Shown here in pieces: positions 1 through 6,659 of a DNA stretch of 15,334 bases. The stretch comes from CAZEYT01 sp964516295 (GTDB taxonomy: Bacteria; Verrucomicrobiota; Verrucomicrobiia; Chthoniobacterales; Terrimicrobiaceae). The translations under genes were made by a program, and so were the position numbers. The stretch lies in contig CAZEYT010000069.1 of NCBI GenBank assembly GCA_964516295.1, positions 1 to 15,334 on the forward strand. The letters run 5' to 3'. The notes under the pieces were generated by a model. That model worked only from the letters and a program-made list of their open reading frames with translations. It was not told the origin of the DNA and made no database searches. The stretch's first letter is position 1, and the number at the start of each line of letters is the position of its first letter.

Positions 1-49
1 CCAACCCGCATGGTTGCCATATCGGCCTCTTCAAACTGCGGAACTCGGG

Positions 50-214
50 TTAAAAGCGGATGTTGAGTCCGCCGGAGAGCATGTTGCTCAGGAGGTCTTG
101 GCGGCCGAAGTTGGCGTTGAAGCCCACGGGCAAAGCGCAGGGGCCCTGCGGTGGGGGAAGAATCCATTTGACCTTGGGAACGGGCTGGATTACGGCAGAC
201 GCGCAACTGGTCTC
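50..214 (-). pseudogene. C-terminal remnant of an outer-membrane beta-barrel protein
   Basis: The minus strand between an in-frame TGA (215-217) and a TAA (50-52) reads 54 residues that end in LSGGLNIRF. An amphipathic last strand with a terminal Phe is the usual C-terminal signature of outer-membrane beta-barrels that are folded by the BAM machinery. There is no ATG near the 5' end of the frame, and the region where the rest of the gene should lie (226 onward) is occupied by a plus-strand PEP-CTERM gene. I therefore read it as the tail of a gene whose front was lost by deletion or rearrangement. The family cannot be named from so short a piece. A chance open frame is the alternative, but the ending is quite specific. 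Confidence 0.4.
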
Positions 215-225
215 TCATTCTGAAA

Positions 226-900
226 ATGATAAAAAACATCATCGTCAGCTTCGTCTATCTCGCTTTCGCTGTGTTGGTGGCCCCGGCGGAGGCTCAGACC
301 ATTACCGTTGTTGATGATTTCAGCGTTGGGATTTCACCGATCAATGTGGATTTTCAAAACACCTCCGAGAGCACCAATTCCACGATCACGATTGGGAGTC
401 AGGTCGACGTTCAGCGCCAAATCGAGGAGAATGTGATCCTTGGCGGAGCGGCGACCGTTTCGGTGAGTGGCGGGATTTATTCGCTCACAGCCACGGATGC
501 ACAGGACACGACGAACTCCCTCGCGTATTCCAACTTCACCATCGACGCGACGACGCAGCATTTTTTGCGTTTGGATTTCAACCAAACGCAGGGTCTCGAC
601 CAGTTTGAGCTGAGCCTCGGCAGCGGGGCCCTGCCGACTGTGGATGACCTGTTTTCCATCCCGGACTCGGCGGGGCCATTCTCGTATTTCATCGACCTGA
701 GCCTGATTCCGGAGTGGACGCCGGCGTTTGCCTCTGGAGTGAATTCCATCACCATCCTTTTCGGCTCGAGTTCCGACAACTTGGTGGTCCACCTCAATGA
801 AATCTCGTTCACATCAATTCCCGAGCCCTCGACGGTAGCGCTGATGCTGGCGGGCTTGGCCGCCTTTGCGGCCCATCGACGCCGAGGACGCACGCTCTGA
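226..900 (+). CDS. PEP-CTERM sorting domain-containing secreted protein (paralogue 1)
   Basis: This 224-residue protein has a signal peptide (about residues 1-23, cleavage after AEA), a beta-rich Thr/Ser/Asn-rich body that starts with VVDDFSV, and a C-terminal PEP-CTERM signal: IPEPSTVAL, a hydrophobic helix, then HRRRGR. In this family the tail is recognised and removed by an exosortase during export, usually to the surface or extracellular matrix. No exosortase is encoded in the window. The body is clearly related to the C-terminal 220 residues of the next gene product: both share DDFSV, QRQI, a QHFLR motif, IDLSL.P.WTP.FASG and IPEPST, so the two are tandem paralogues. There is no clear Shine-Dalgarno. 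The start is chosen because it gives a proper signal peptide. The biological role is unknown. Confidence 0.85.
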   Translation: MIKNIIVSFVYLAFAVLVAPAEAQTITVVDDFSVGISPINVDFQNTSESTNSTITIGSQVDVQRQIEENVILGGAATVSVSGGIYSLTATDAQDTTNSLAYSNFTIDATTQHFLRLDFNQTQGLDQFELSLGSGALPTVDDLFSIPDSAGPFSYFIDLSLIPEWTPAFASGVNSITILFGSSSDNLVVHLNEISFTSIPEPSTVALMLAGLAAFAAHRRRGRTL

Positions 901-932
901 GGTGTCTTCAGCTCATCGAATCCGTTTTCCCA

Positions 933-1724
933 ATGAAAATCCCAAAGCTTGCCGTCCACTCTCTTGCCTGGATCTTTTTTCTTTCTGGCCTGCGGGCGCA
1001 GAGCATCACCGATTTCAACGATCCTTCTGTCGTCTCGACGGGTGATTGGACGGTTGGTCCCAACTCACTGATTAGCGGTCCAACCACGGCGGGGCCGAAT
1101 CTGGAGGGAAGCGTCTTCAGCAATAGCGAAGAGTATCATTCAATCAACGTCACGGGACTTAACCAAATCTCGTTGACGTCGACCGGCACCGTTCTTCCGG
1201 GGGGCGGGACGGTTTTCCGTTTACGCAACAATTCCGGCGTCATTGCGTCTGCGATCTTTGCCAATTCTTCCCTGGCCAGCGGGTTAACGGTTACATCGCC
1301 GTTGGTGATTGCGGCCGGCTACGAGAACGCGACATTTAATCAGTGGGACATCGCGTGCACCTTCGTCAACACAGGCACGGATGTTAATGTTTCGTCGGGA
1401 AACATCAGTGTGACCTTCCTGAACGCTACGGCCGGCACCAGGTCGGCCGCCGCTCCGGGAATCGGTGGGAAGGTCATCACCAATTTCGGGACCAATGCCG
1501 CGTACACGTTGACGAATGCAGGAAGTTACAATTCCGCGACCAGCACATTTGCGCCGAATGGTGCCGGGGATCAAATCACCGGCACTACCACGCCGAGGTC
1601 CTTTGTCGGAGCCTCACAGGTCAGCATGACGGCTTCCGCACAGGTCACGCCCGGACAGTCGGGGACATTCAATTACATTCTCACCGACGAGAATGGCAAC
1701 CAGGCTTTTGCAGCGTTCGATTGA
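933..1724 (+). CDS. Secreted modular protein, N-terminal part cut by in-frame TGA
   Basis: The first part (263 residues) of a longer frame that runs to 2501. It begins with a signal peptide (MKIPKLAV..., cleavage after GLRA, about residue 22). Two beta-rich modules follow, each opening with a similar phrase: SITDFND at about residue 24 and VITNFGT at about residue 181. The TGA at 1722-1724 falls inside the second module (context AFAAFD-stop-SQFSGG), and the same frame continues open to a PEP-CTERM tail. A TGG to TGA change (Trp to stop) would explain this simply. As it stands, the product would be exported but would lack the C-terminal sorting signal. Alternatives are a sequencing error or stop-codon readthrough. 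A recoded genetic code is unlikely because TGA ends many neighbouring genes. Confidence 0.7.
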   Translation: MKIPKLAVHSLAWIFFLSGLRAQSITDFNDPSVVSTGDWTVGPNSLISGPTTAGPNLEGSVFSNSEEYHSINVTGLNQISLTSTGTVLPGGGTVFRLRNNSGVIASAIFANSSLASGLTVTSPLVIAAGYENATFNQWDIACTFVNTGTDVNVSSGNISVTFLNATAGTRSAAAPGIGGKVITNFGTNAAYTLTNAGSYNSATSTFAPNGAGDQITGTTTPRSFVGASQVSMTASAQVTPGQSGTFNYILTDENGNQAFAAFD

Positions 1725-1751
1725 TCGCAGTTTTCCGGAGGTGTCAAAACC

Positions 1752-2501
1752 GTGCAGTCCACACTTGTGCCCGGGGTCTTTTTCGATGCGTCGAAAGTGA
1801 CGAACTGGGCACTCGTCAATACCAGCGAGCAGTCGGGCATTACGGCGACCTTGTACGGTGCCGCCGGTCTCTCACCGACACAGACCGACACAATTTTGGA
1901 TGATTTCAGTGTCAATGTTCCAGACTTCTCGGTCTCCTACCCGGCGAACCCTTCAGAAACCGTCAATTCCACCGTCACAATCGCCGGCTACGACGATGCC
2001 CAGCGCCAGATTCAAAGTGATATCGACGACTACGATAACCTTAACGCTCAGGCGACTGTGCAGGTGGCAGATGGAAGTTACCTCCTCGTGACGACCGACT
2101 CTCAGGACTCCATCAACCAAATCACGTATTCAGATTTTTCGCTTTATGCGACCGAGCAGCATTTTTTGCGCTTTGACTTCAGCAGCGTGCAAAACCTTCA
2201 GGCCCTCGCAGTGGACCTGAGCAACGGGCTCCTCCCAACCGTGAGTGGCACATTCATCGTACCGGATTCCGAGTTCGCTGCGTCCTCCTTCATCATCGAT
2301 CTGAGTCTGCTGCCGAATTGGACTCCGGAGTTCGCCTCCGGAATCGATTCCTTCAATGTGATTTTCGACACCCCGTCCGGCAACATGCTGGTGGAACTCG
2401 ATCAGATCGCCTTTTCGTCCATTCCCGAGCCCTCCACATATGCCCTGATGGCCCTCGGGGCGGCCTTCGCGCTTGGGCGGTTTGTGCGCAAACGGCGCTA
2501 G
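1752..2501 (+). CDS. PEP-CTERM protein, C-terminal part (paralogue 2) after in-frame TGA
   Basis: This is the same reading frame as 933-1724, resuming after the TGA; the GTG at 1752 is only the first usable start. About 50 residues complete the interrupted module. A domain paralogous to the 226-900 product then runs from ILDDFSV (about residue 48) to the end, finishing with IPEPSTYAL, a hydrophobic helix and RKRR, a standard PEP-CTERM signal. The fragment has no signal peptide, so translated alone it should not be exported. A GGAGG at 1737-1741 lies 10 bases before the GTG and could allow reinitiation, which may be coincidence. Most likely 933-2501 is, or recently was, a single 522-residue secreted protein. 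The gene ends 22 bases before the stop of the convergent receptor gene. Confidence 0.7.
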   Translation: MQSTLVPGVFFDASKVTNWALVNTSEQSGITATLYGAAGLSPTQTDTILDDFSVNVPDFSVSYPANPSETVNSTVTIAGYDDAQRQIQSDIDDYDNLNAQATVQVADGSYLLVTTDSQDSINQITYSDFSLYATEQHFLRFDFSSVQNLQALAVDLSNGLLPTVSGTFIVPDSEFAASSFIIDLSLLPNWTPEFASGIDSFNVIFDTPSGNMLVELDQIAFSSIPEPSTYALMALGAAFALGRFVRKRR

Positions 2502-2506
2502 GTTTA

Positions 2507-2525
2507 GAGGCGCCGGGGACGCCTC
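2507..2525. terminator. Weak hairpin between convergent PEP-CTERM and receptor genes
   Basis: A perfect 6-bp inverted repeat (GAGGCG at 2507-2512, CGCCTC at 2520-2525) with a 7-base loop sits in the 22-base gap between the two convergent stop codons and reaches into the receptor stop. No T-run follows on either strand, so it would be a poor intrinsic terminator and may only stabilise mRNA ends. Confidence 0.3.
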
Positions 2526-4785
2526 AGAACTTCACCTTGAGGCCGGCGTACCAGTTCCGCGGAGAGCCGGGGTCGATGCCATCGGGGCGGATGCGGGCGT
2601 AGTATTCGGAGTCGAAGATGTTGTTCACGCCACCGACCACCGAGACGGTGTCGCGGTAAACTTTGGCTTCGACGGTGAGGTCCCAGAGGCTGTAGGACGG
2701 GATGAAGCGCGACGCGGTGTTGGTGTCATCGGCGAAGCTGGAGCCAACGAAGTTGCCCATGAAGGCGACTTTGACAATGTCGCGCCAGTTGTAGATGACA
2801 CCGACGCGGTAGAGGTAGTCGGGTGTGTATTGCGGAGTCTTGCCGGTGTTCGGTCCGCTGATGAACTCGCCGTTCATGAGGGTGAGGGCATTATAAACCG
2901 AGAACGACCCATAAGTATCCACCCAACTCCGGCGGGCGGGGACATCGACCGGGGCTTTGAACGATTTGGCGTCGCTTGGAGCCGGGGCGACTTCCTCGGT
3001 TTGGTTGAAAATGGCATCGGCGACGCCGACGAGGTCGAGCTGAAGGGCAAGATCCCACCCGTAGGTGAAGGAACGGCCCGCATTCTCGATGATGGTGAGG
3101 TTCCCGTTGTCGGCAGTGCGCGTGCCGATCTGATCGGAGTTGTCGATCATCCAAAAGCTCGTGTCCCAGGTGATCCACGGAGCCGGGTCGCCGCGAAAAC
3201 CGACCTCGTAGTTCCAGACAAAGCTCTCCTGCAGATTGCCCGCGACGACGAGGTTCGGCCCGGTCGGCACGGCCTGGGTAAAGACCGGCGGACGGTAGGC
3301 TTGGGAGACGTTGGCATAGGCCGCGATCTTCGGGGTGAAGTCGTATTGGAGCCCGAGCCCGAAGAGCGGGACAAAGTTGTCAGCAGTCTCATTCTGCAGA
3401 GGCTTTCCCGCTCGGGTGCGGTCCACGTTCACGCGTTCGCTCACCGTTTGCCAGATGCTTTCCATACGCACGCCCGGCGTGATCGAGAGGTTGCCGATCT
3501 GGAATTTGTTTTCGGCAAAAACCGAGAGATACCAAGTGTAGCGGTTGCTTTGGTTGAGCACGCGGCCGGACATCGCCGTCGGGCTGTTTCCGCGCTCGTC
3601 GGTGCGGGGCGAATACGTGTTGTAGAGCATCATGCCCCCGGTGAGCGTGTGGGTCTGGTTGAAGAGATCCCAGTCGTGCTTGATGCGGGGCTCGATGCCG
3701 AAGGTGTAGAATTGCTGGGTCTCGATGGAATTCGTCTGAGCAGCCGGGCCGGTCGGAAGCGTGCCAAAGCCACCACCGCGCTGACGCCGACTATAGCGCA
3801 GGTAGTAGTCCCACCATCCGCGGAAGGTGAAAAGCGTACGGTCGCTGATGTCCCACTCGTGGATGAGCGCGACCGAATAGCGGCTGATGCGCATGCGGTC
3901 GTGAAAGCGCGAGGTGCCATTTCGGTTTGTGTTGTAGTTCACGGCATTCGGGCCTTTTTGCAGCGTGAGGCCGCCTGGCTCGCCGTGGGTTTCATCGTAG
4001 AGGGTGGCATTGAGATACCACCGCCGGTCGGTCGTGGCATCGAGCGCGAACGTGCCCGACCAGGCGTTGAGGAAAAAATCGCTGTTCGCCTGGCGGAAGC
4101 CGTTCGTCTGCTGGTGATTGTACCATCCGTAGTAGCCGAAGCGACCGATGGTGCCACCGATCGACGAAAAGCTCGAATAGTAATCGAAGCTCCCCATGAG
4201 ATTCATCGACTCGACTTCGAATGGCGTGTCGGTCGGCGGTTTTTTCATGACGAAATTGATCGCGCCGGCCGGCTGCGGGCCATACATGAGCGCCGCCCCG
4301 CCCCGGACAAACTCGATCCGCTCGACCGCATCGAGCGGCGGTGTGTAGTAGGCTTCCGGATAACCGATCATGTCCGCGTGGATCGGGATCCCGTCCTCAA
4401 GCACTTGGAACTGCTGCATGCGATGTGGTTCAAATCCACGGTAGCCGATGCTCAGCAGTGGCGTTGTCTCCTCGGCCAACACGAGCCCCGGCGTCGTCGC
4501 GATCACCTGCCGGTAGTTGTCGTTGCTGATCTCCGGCAGCTCGCGGAGGTCGATGTTGGAAGTCTTTTTGCCCGCATTGATCCGCGTGCCTTCCACATCC
4601 GGCAGAAATGGACCGGTGATGTCGGTGTCATAATCGGCCTCGACTGTCACCGGTGCCAGTTGTTCCACCGGCTCCTGGGCGGTGACATCCAAGAAAAACG
4701 GCAAAGCGCCAGCGGCGGCTCCCAACACGACAAAAGGAATTCTTTTCATCAACAAGACCGCGGATGAAATGAGACCGCGTCTCAT
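2524..4785 (-). CDS. TonB-dependent outer-membrane receptor, FecA-like
   Basis: A 753-residue receptor that imports a chelated metal or similar ligand across the outer membrane, powered by TonB-ExbB-ExbD. A signal peptide is followed by a TonB-box-like segment (APVTVEA, residues 44-50), a plug domain (about 70-182) and a 22-strand-type barrel (about 200-753) ending in KVKF. Key plug motifs are YRGFEPHR, LEDGIPI, IEFVRGG and MYGPQPAGAINFV, which match the FecA/siderophore-receptor branch; the end NNIFDSEYY...PRNWYAG is also typical. There is no N-terminal STN signalling domain, so no FecIR-type surface signalling is expected. The Met at 4749 (MKRIPFVV...) gives a more canonical signal peptide and is a likely alternative start. 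It is divergent from exbB, exbD and tonB. The ligand is not readable; ferric chelate is inference. Confidence 0.93.
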   Translation of the reverse strand: MRRGLISSAVLLMKRIPFVVLGAAAGALPFFLDVTAQEPVEQLAPVTVEADYDTDITGPFLPDVEGTRINAGKKTSNIDLRELPEISNDNYRQVIATTPGLVLAEETTPLLSIGYRGFEPHRMQQFQVLEDGIPIHADMIGYPEAYYTPPLDAVERIEFVRGGAALMYGPQPAGAINFVMKKPPTDTPFEVESMNLMGSFDYYSSFSSIGGTIGRFGYYGWYNHQQTNGFRQANSDFFLNAWSGTFALDATTDRRWYLNATLYDETHGEPGGLTLQKGPNAVNYNTNRNGTSRFHDRMRISRYSVALIHEWDISDRTLFTFRGWWDYYLRYSRRQRGGGFGTLPTGPAAQTNSIETQQFYTFGIEPRIKHDWDLFNQTHTLTGGMMLYNTYSPRTDERGNSPTAMSGRVLNQSNRYTWYLSVFAENKFQIGNLSITPGVRMESIWQTVSERVNVDRTRAGKPLQNETADNFVPLFGLGLQYDFTPKIAAYANVSQAYRPPVFTQAVPTGPNLVVAGNLQESFVWNYEVGFRGDPAPWITWDTSFWMIDNSDQIGTRTADNGNLTIIENAGRSFTYGWDLALQLDLVGVADAIFNQTEEVAPAPSDAKSFKAPVDVPARRSWVDTYGSFSVYNALTLMNGEFISGPNTGKTPQYTPDYLYRVGVIYNWRDIVKVAFMGNFVGSSFADDTNTASRFIPSYSLWDLTVEAKVYRDTVSVVGGVNNIFDSEYYARIRPDGIDPGSPRNWYAGLKVKF

Positions 4786-4830
4786 TTGGCAAGAGGATAA
4801 TGGGATTGAGTCTCAGAAACATTTGCCAAG
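4779..4830. repeat. Repeated half-sites in the receptor/exbB divergent region
   Basis: GTCTCA occurs at 4779-4784 and again at 4810-4815. Each copy is followed by a near-identical block, CATTTGGCAAG (4783-4793) and CATTTGCCAAG (4820-4830). TTGGCAA and TTGCCAA are also exact inverted complements of each other. Such paired sites between divergent promoters suggest a regulator-binding region, though a chance occurrence cannot be ruled out. Confidence 0.35.
4796..4814. promoter_or_regulatory. Possible Fur box
   Basis: The 19 bases starting GATAATGGGATTG agree with the classical enterobacterial 19-bp Fur consensus at 13 positions, including the complete left GATAATG. The site lies between a FecA-like receptor gene and exbB/exbD/tonB, where iron-dependent repression would be expected. 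No clean -10/-35 pair is obvious on either strand, and the Fur motif of this phylum may differ from the E. coli consensus, so this is a candidate only. Confidence 0.38.
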
Positions 4831-4873
4831 GGGCGGGGAGATTTGGGAAGGTCCTCGGGTTGTTTCACGAGCC

Positions 4874-5563
4874 ATGACTTTTTTTGATTCGTTCCAACGC
4901 GGGGGGCCGCTGATGTGGGTGCTCTTGGGGTGTTCCGTTCTGAGCGTGGCGATAATTGCCGAGCGGTGCGTGGTTTATCTGCGTTACGGGTTGTCGCCGG
5001 ACCGTTGGCTGGACGGGTTTTTGGCGGATCTTCGCGCGGGAAGAACGGGAGAGGCCCTTCGCCGGGCGCGAGCCGGACGGCATCCGGTGGCGCTGGTGGC
5101 GGCGGCGTTTTTGGAACGTCTCAGTCAGCCGGAGGCGATCCGGAAGGAGGCGGTCGCACGGGTGGGGAGTCTGGCGTTGGAGAAAGTCGAGGCCCGGCTG
5201 CGCATTTTGGCAGCGATTGCGCATTTGTCCCCGTTGCTGGGATTGCTGGGAACGGTGACCGGCATGGTCGTGGCGTTTTCACAGATCGAGGCCCTGCAGG
5301 GTACGGTGAAACCGAGCGATCTGGCGGGGGGCATCTGGGAGGCGCTTTTGACGACGGTCTTCGGTCTCGTGGTGGCCATTCCCGCGATGGCTGCTTTTCA
5401 TGCGTTTGAGAGTCATGCGGACAAAATCGCGCGGCGGATGGAACTTGCCGTAGGCTCGATTGAGGAGGCGCTGGGCATTGCGCGGCCGCCGTGTCAGGTC
5501 GCCGGGACGATGCCGACCATTTCGCCCGCAGGCGGTGGCGAGGATTGGACGACGGTGACCTGA
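4874..5563 (+). CDS. exbB: MotA/TolQ/ExbB proton channel family protein
   Basis: A 229-residue inner-membrane protein that forms the ExbB pentamer of the TonB energising complex and uses the proton gradient. It has one transmembrane helix near the N-terminus (about 13-37) and two in the C-terminal half (about 118-137 and 155-177). The conserved blocks LSPLLGLLGTVTGM and ALLTTVFGLVVAIPAMA hold the Thr residues that line the channel in the family. The start at 4874 (MTFFDSFQRGG) is chosen because family members begin just before the first helix; the frame stays open upstream to 4682 but overlaps the divergent receptor gene. The stop is 5 bases before exbD. TolQ is the alternative name, but a TonB gene rather than TolA follows. 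It is the first gene of exbB-exbD-tonB. Confidence 0.92.
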   Translation: MTFFDSFQRGGPLMWVLLGCSVLSVAIIAERCVVYLRYGLSPDRWLDGFLADLRAGRTGEALRRARAGRHPVALVAAAFLERLSQPEAIRKEAVARVGSLALEKVEARLRILAAIAHLSPLLGLLGTVTGMVVAFSQIEALQGTVKPSDLAGGIWEALLTTVFGLVVAIPAMAAFHAFESHADKIARRMELAVGSIEEALGIARPPCQVAGTMPTISPAGGGEDWTTVT

Positions 5564-5568
5564 TTTCC

Positions 5569-5970
5569 ATGTTCCGCCGTCCCAAACGTCCGTCGCACAG
5601 CATCGACATGGCCCCGTTGATCGACGTGGTCTTTTTATTGCTGGTGTTTTTCATGCTCACGTCGAGTTTCACGCCGCCGAGTCTTCCGCTTTCGCTGCCA
5701 AAGGCGCGGGCGACCGGAGAAACGCCACCACCCGCACCGGTCGTGAGTATCGATGCATCGGGCGTCGTGGCGCTAAATGGCGAGGTGGTCGATCCCGCGC
5801 AGCTCGGCACCGCTCTCGCGCCGCTCCTGGAGGCCGGAGCCGGAAAAACGGTTCACTTTCGCGGGGATCGTGCGGTGGATTACGGACGCATTTTGGATTT
5901 GATGAACCGGGCCCGGCTGGCAGGAGCGACCCAGATTCACCTCATCTACGAATCGGCCTCCGAGCCATGA
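5569..5970 (+). CDS. exbD: ExbD/TolR family biopolymer transport protein
   Basis: A 133-residue partner of ExbB with a short basic N-terminus (RRPKRPSH), one membrane helix (about 17-34) and a periplasmic domain. The helix motif APLIDVVFLLLVFF carries the single intramembrane Asp (residue 19), which is the protonatable residue of ExbD/TolR. A periplasmic C-terminal domain of normal size follows after a Pro-rich linker. The start is 6 bases after the exbB stop, without a strong Shine-Dalgarno, which suggests translational coupling. The stop overlaps the tonB start in an ATGA, so the three genes form a tight operon. Length and architecture are ordinary for the family. Confidence 0.92.
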   Translation: MFRRPKRPSHSIDMAPLIDVVFLLLVFFMLTSSFTPPSLPLSLPKARATGETPPPAPVVSIDASGVVALNGEVVDPAQLGTALAPLLEAGAGKTVHFRGDRAVDYGRILDLMNRARLAGATQIHLIYESASEP

Positions 5971-6656
5971 ACCCGTCGGTGGGATTGGCGGGCCGGTGGT
6001 GGATTTTCCCTCTGCTCCTCGGCGTATCATTGGGGGTGCATGTTCTGGTCCTTCGCCTGGTCGCCCCGACCCGCGTCGCCTTGGAAACAACGGCCGAGGT
6101 TGTGGAAGTGACCATGATTGAGGAAGTTCCGCCGACTCCCGAGCCCATCTCAGATCCCGAGCCAACACCGGAGGCGACGCCCGAACCCACACCTCCACCG
6201 CCCGAAATTCTCACCGCCGAAGAACCGCAGGCCGAACCCCTCCCGCTGCCGACCCCGGTCCCGACGCCGGAGGTCCGCCCGACCCCGCGGGCCACTCCGC
6301 CGCCAGCGGTGCGCCCGGCCGCCTCACCCGCGCGCGACAAACCGACAGCTTCGTCGGCCTCGGCGCCCACCGGGCGGATGGTGGAAGCCCGTGCGGATAC
6401 CGCTTACAATCCACCCCCACGTTACCCGGAATTTGCACGACGGAACGGCTGGGAAGGCTCGGTGATGGTCCGGGCCAAAGTCTCCGCCACCGGCCGTGTG
6501 CTCAGTGTTTCTGTGGCCCGCCCATCCCGTTATGCCGTCTTGGACCAAGCGGCCGTCCAAGCCGTCAAAGGATGGAAGTTCCGGCCGCGGACGATCGGCG
6601 GGATCGCGGTGGAAGCCACCATCGAAGTGCCGGTGAATTTTTCTCTTCGCCGCTGA
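5967..6656 (+). CDS. tonB: TonB family energy-transducing protein
   Basis: A 229-residue protein with one N-terminal membrane anchor (about 12-32, containing SLGVHVLVL), a Pro/Glu-rich spacer (about 54-125, many PEPTPE-like units) that spans the periplasm, and a C-terminal TonB domain (about 147-229). The last part shows the family pattern NPPPRYPEFARRNGWEGSV, then VSATGRVLSVSV and AVKGWKFRP. It transfers energy from ExbB-ExbD to the TonB box of outer-membrane receptors, most directly the divergent FecA-like receptor. Its ATG overlaps the exbD stop by 4 bases. The gene ends only 3 bases from the stop of the convergent 6660-9230 gene, leaving no room for a separate terminator. Confidence 0.92.
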   Translation: MNPSVGLAGRWWIFPLLLGVSLGVHVLVLRLVAPTRVALETTAEVVEVTMIEEVPPTPEPISDPEPTPEATPEPTPPPPEILTAEEPQAEPLPLPTPVPTPEVRPTPRATPPPAVRPAASPARDKPTASSASAPTGRMVEARADTAYNPPPRYPEFARRNGWEGSVMVRAKVSATGRVLSVSVARPSRYAVLDQAAVQAVKGWKFRPRTIGGIAVEATIEVPVNFSLRR

Positions 6657-6659
6657 GTT

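Noticed and set aside
1722..1724. TGA as a recoded Trp codon (alternative genetic code)
   Set aside because: Several confident genes here (226-900, exbB, exbD, tonB, phytase-like) end in TGA and use TGG for Trp.
2473..4767. 764-codon open plus-strand frame antisense to the receptor gene
   Set aside because: It is a GC-rich shadow: its translation is rich in Arg, Val, Asp and Gly with no domain, while the minus strand gives a complete TonB-dependent receptor.
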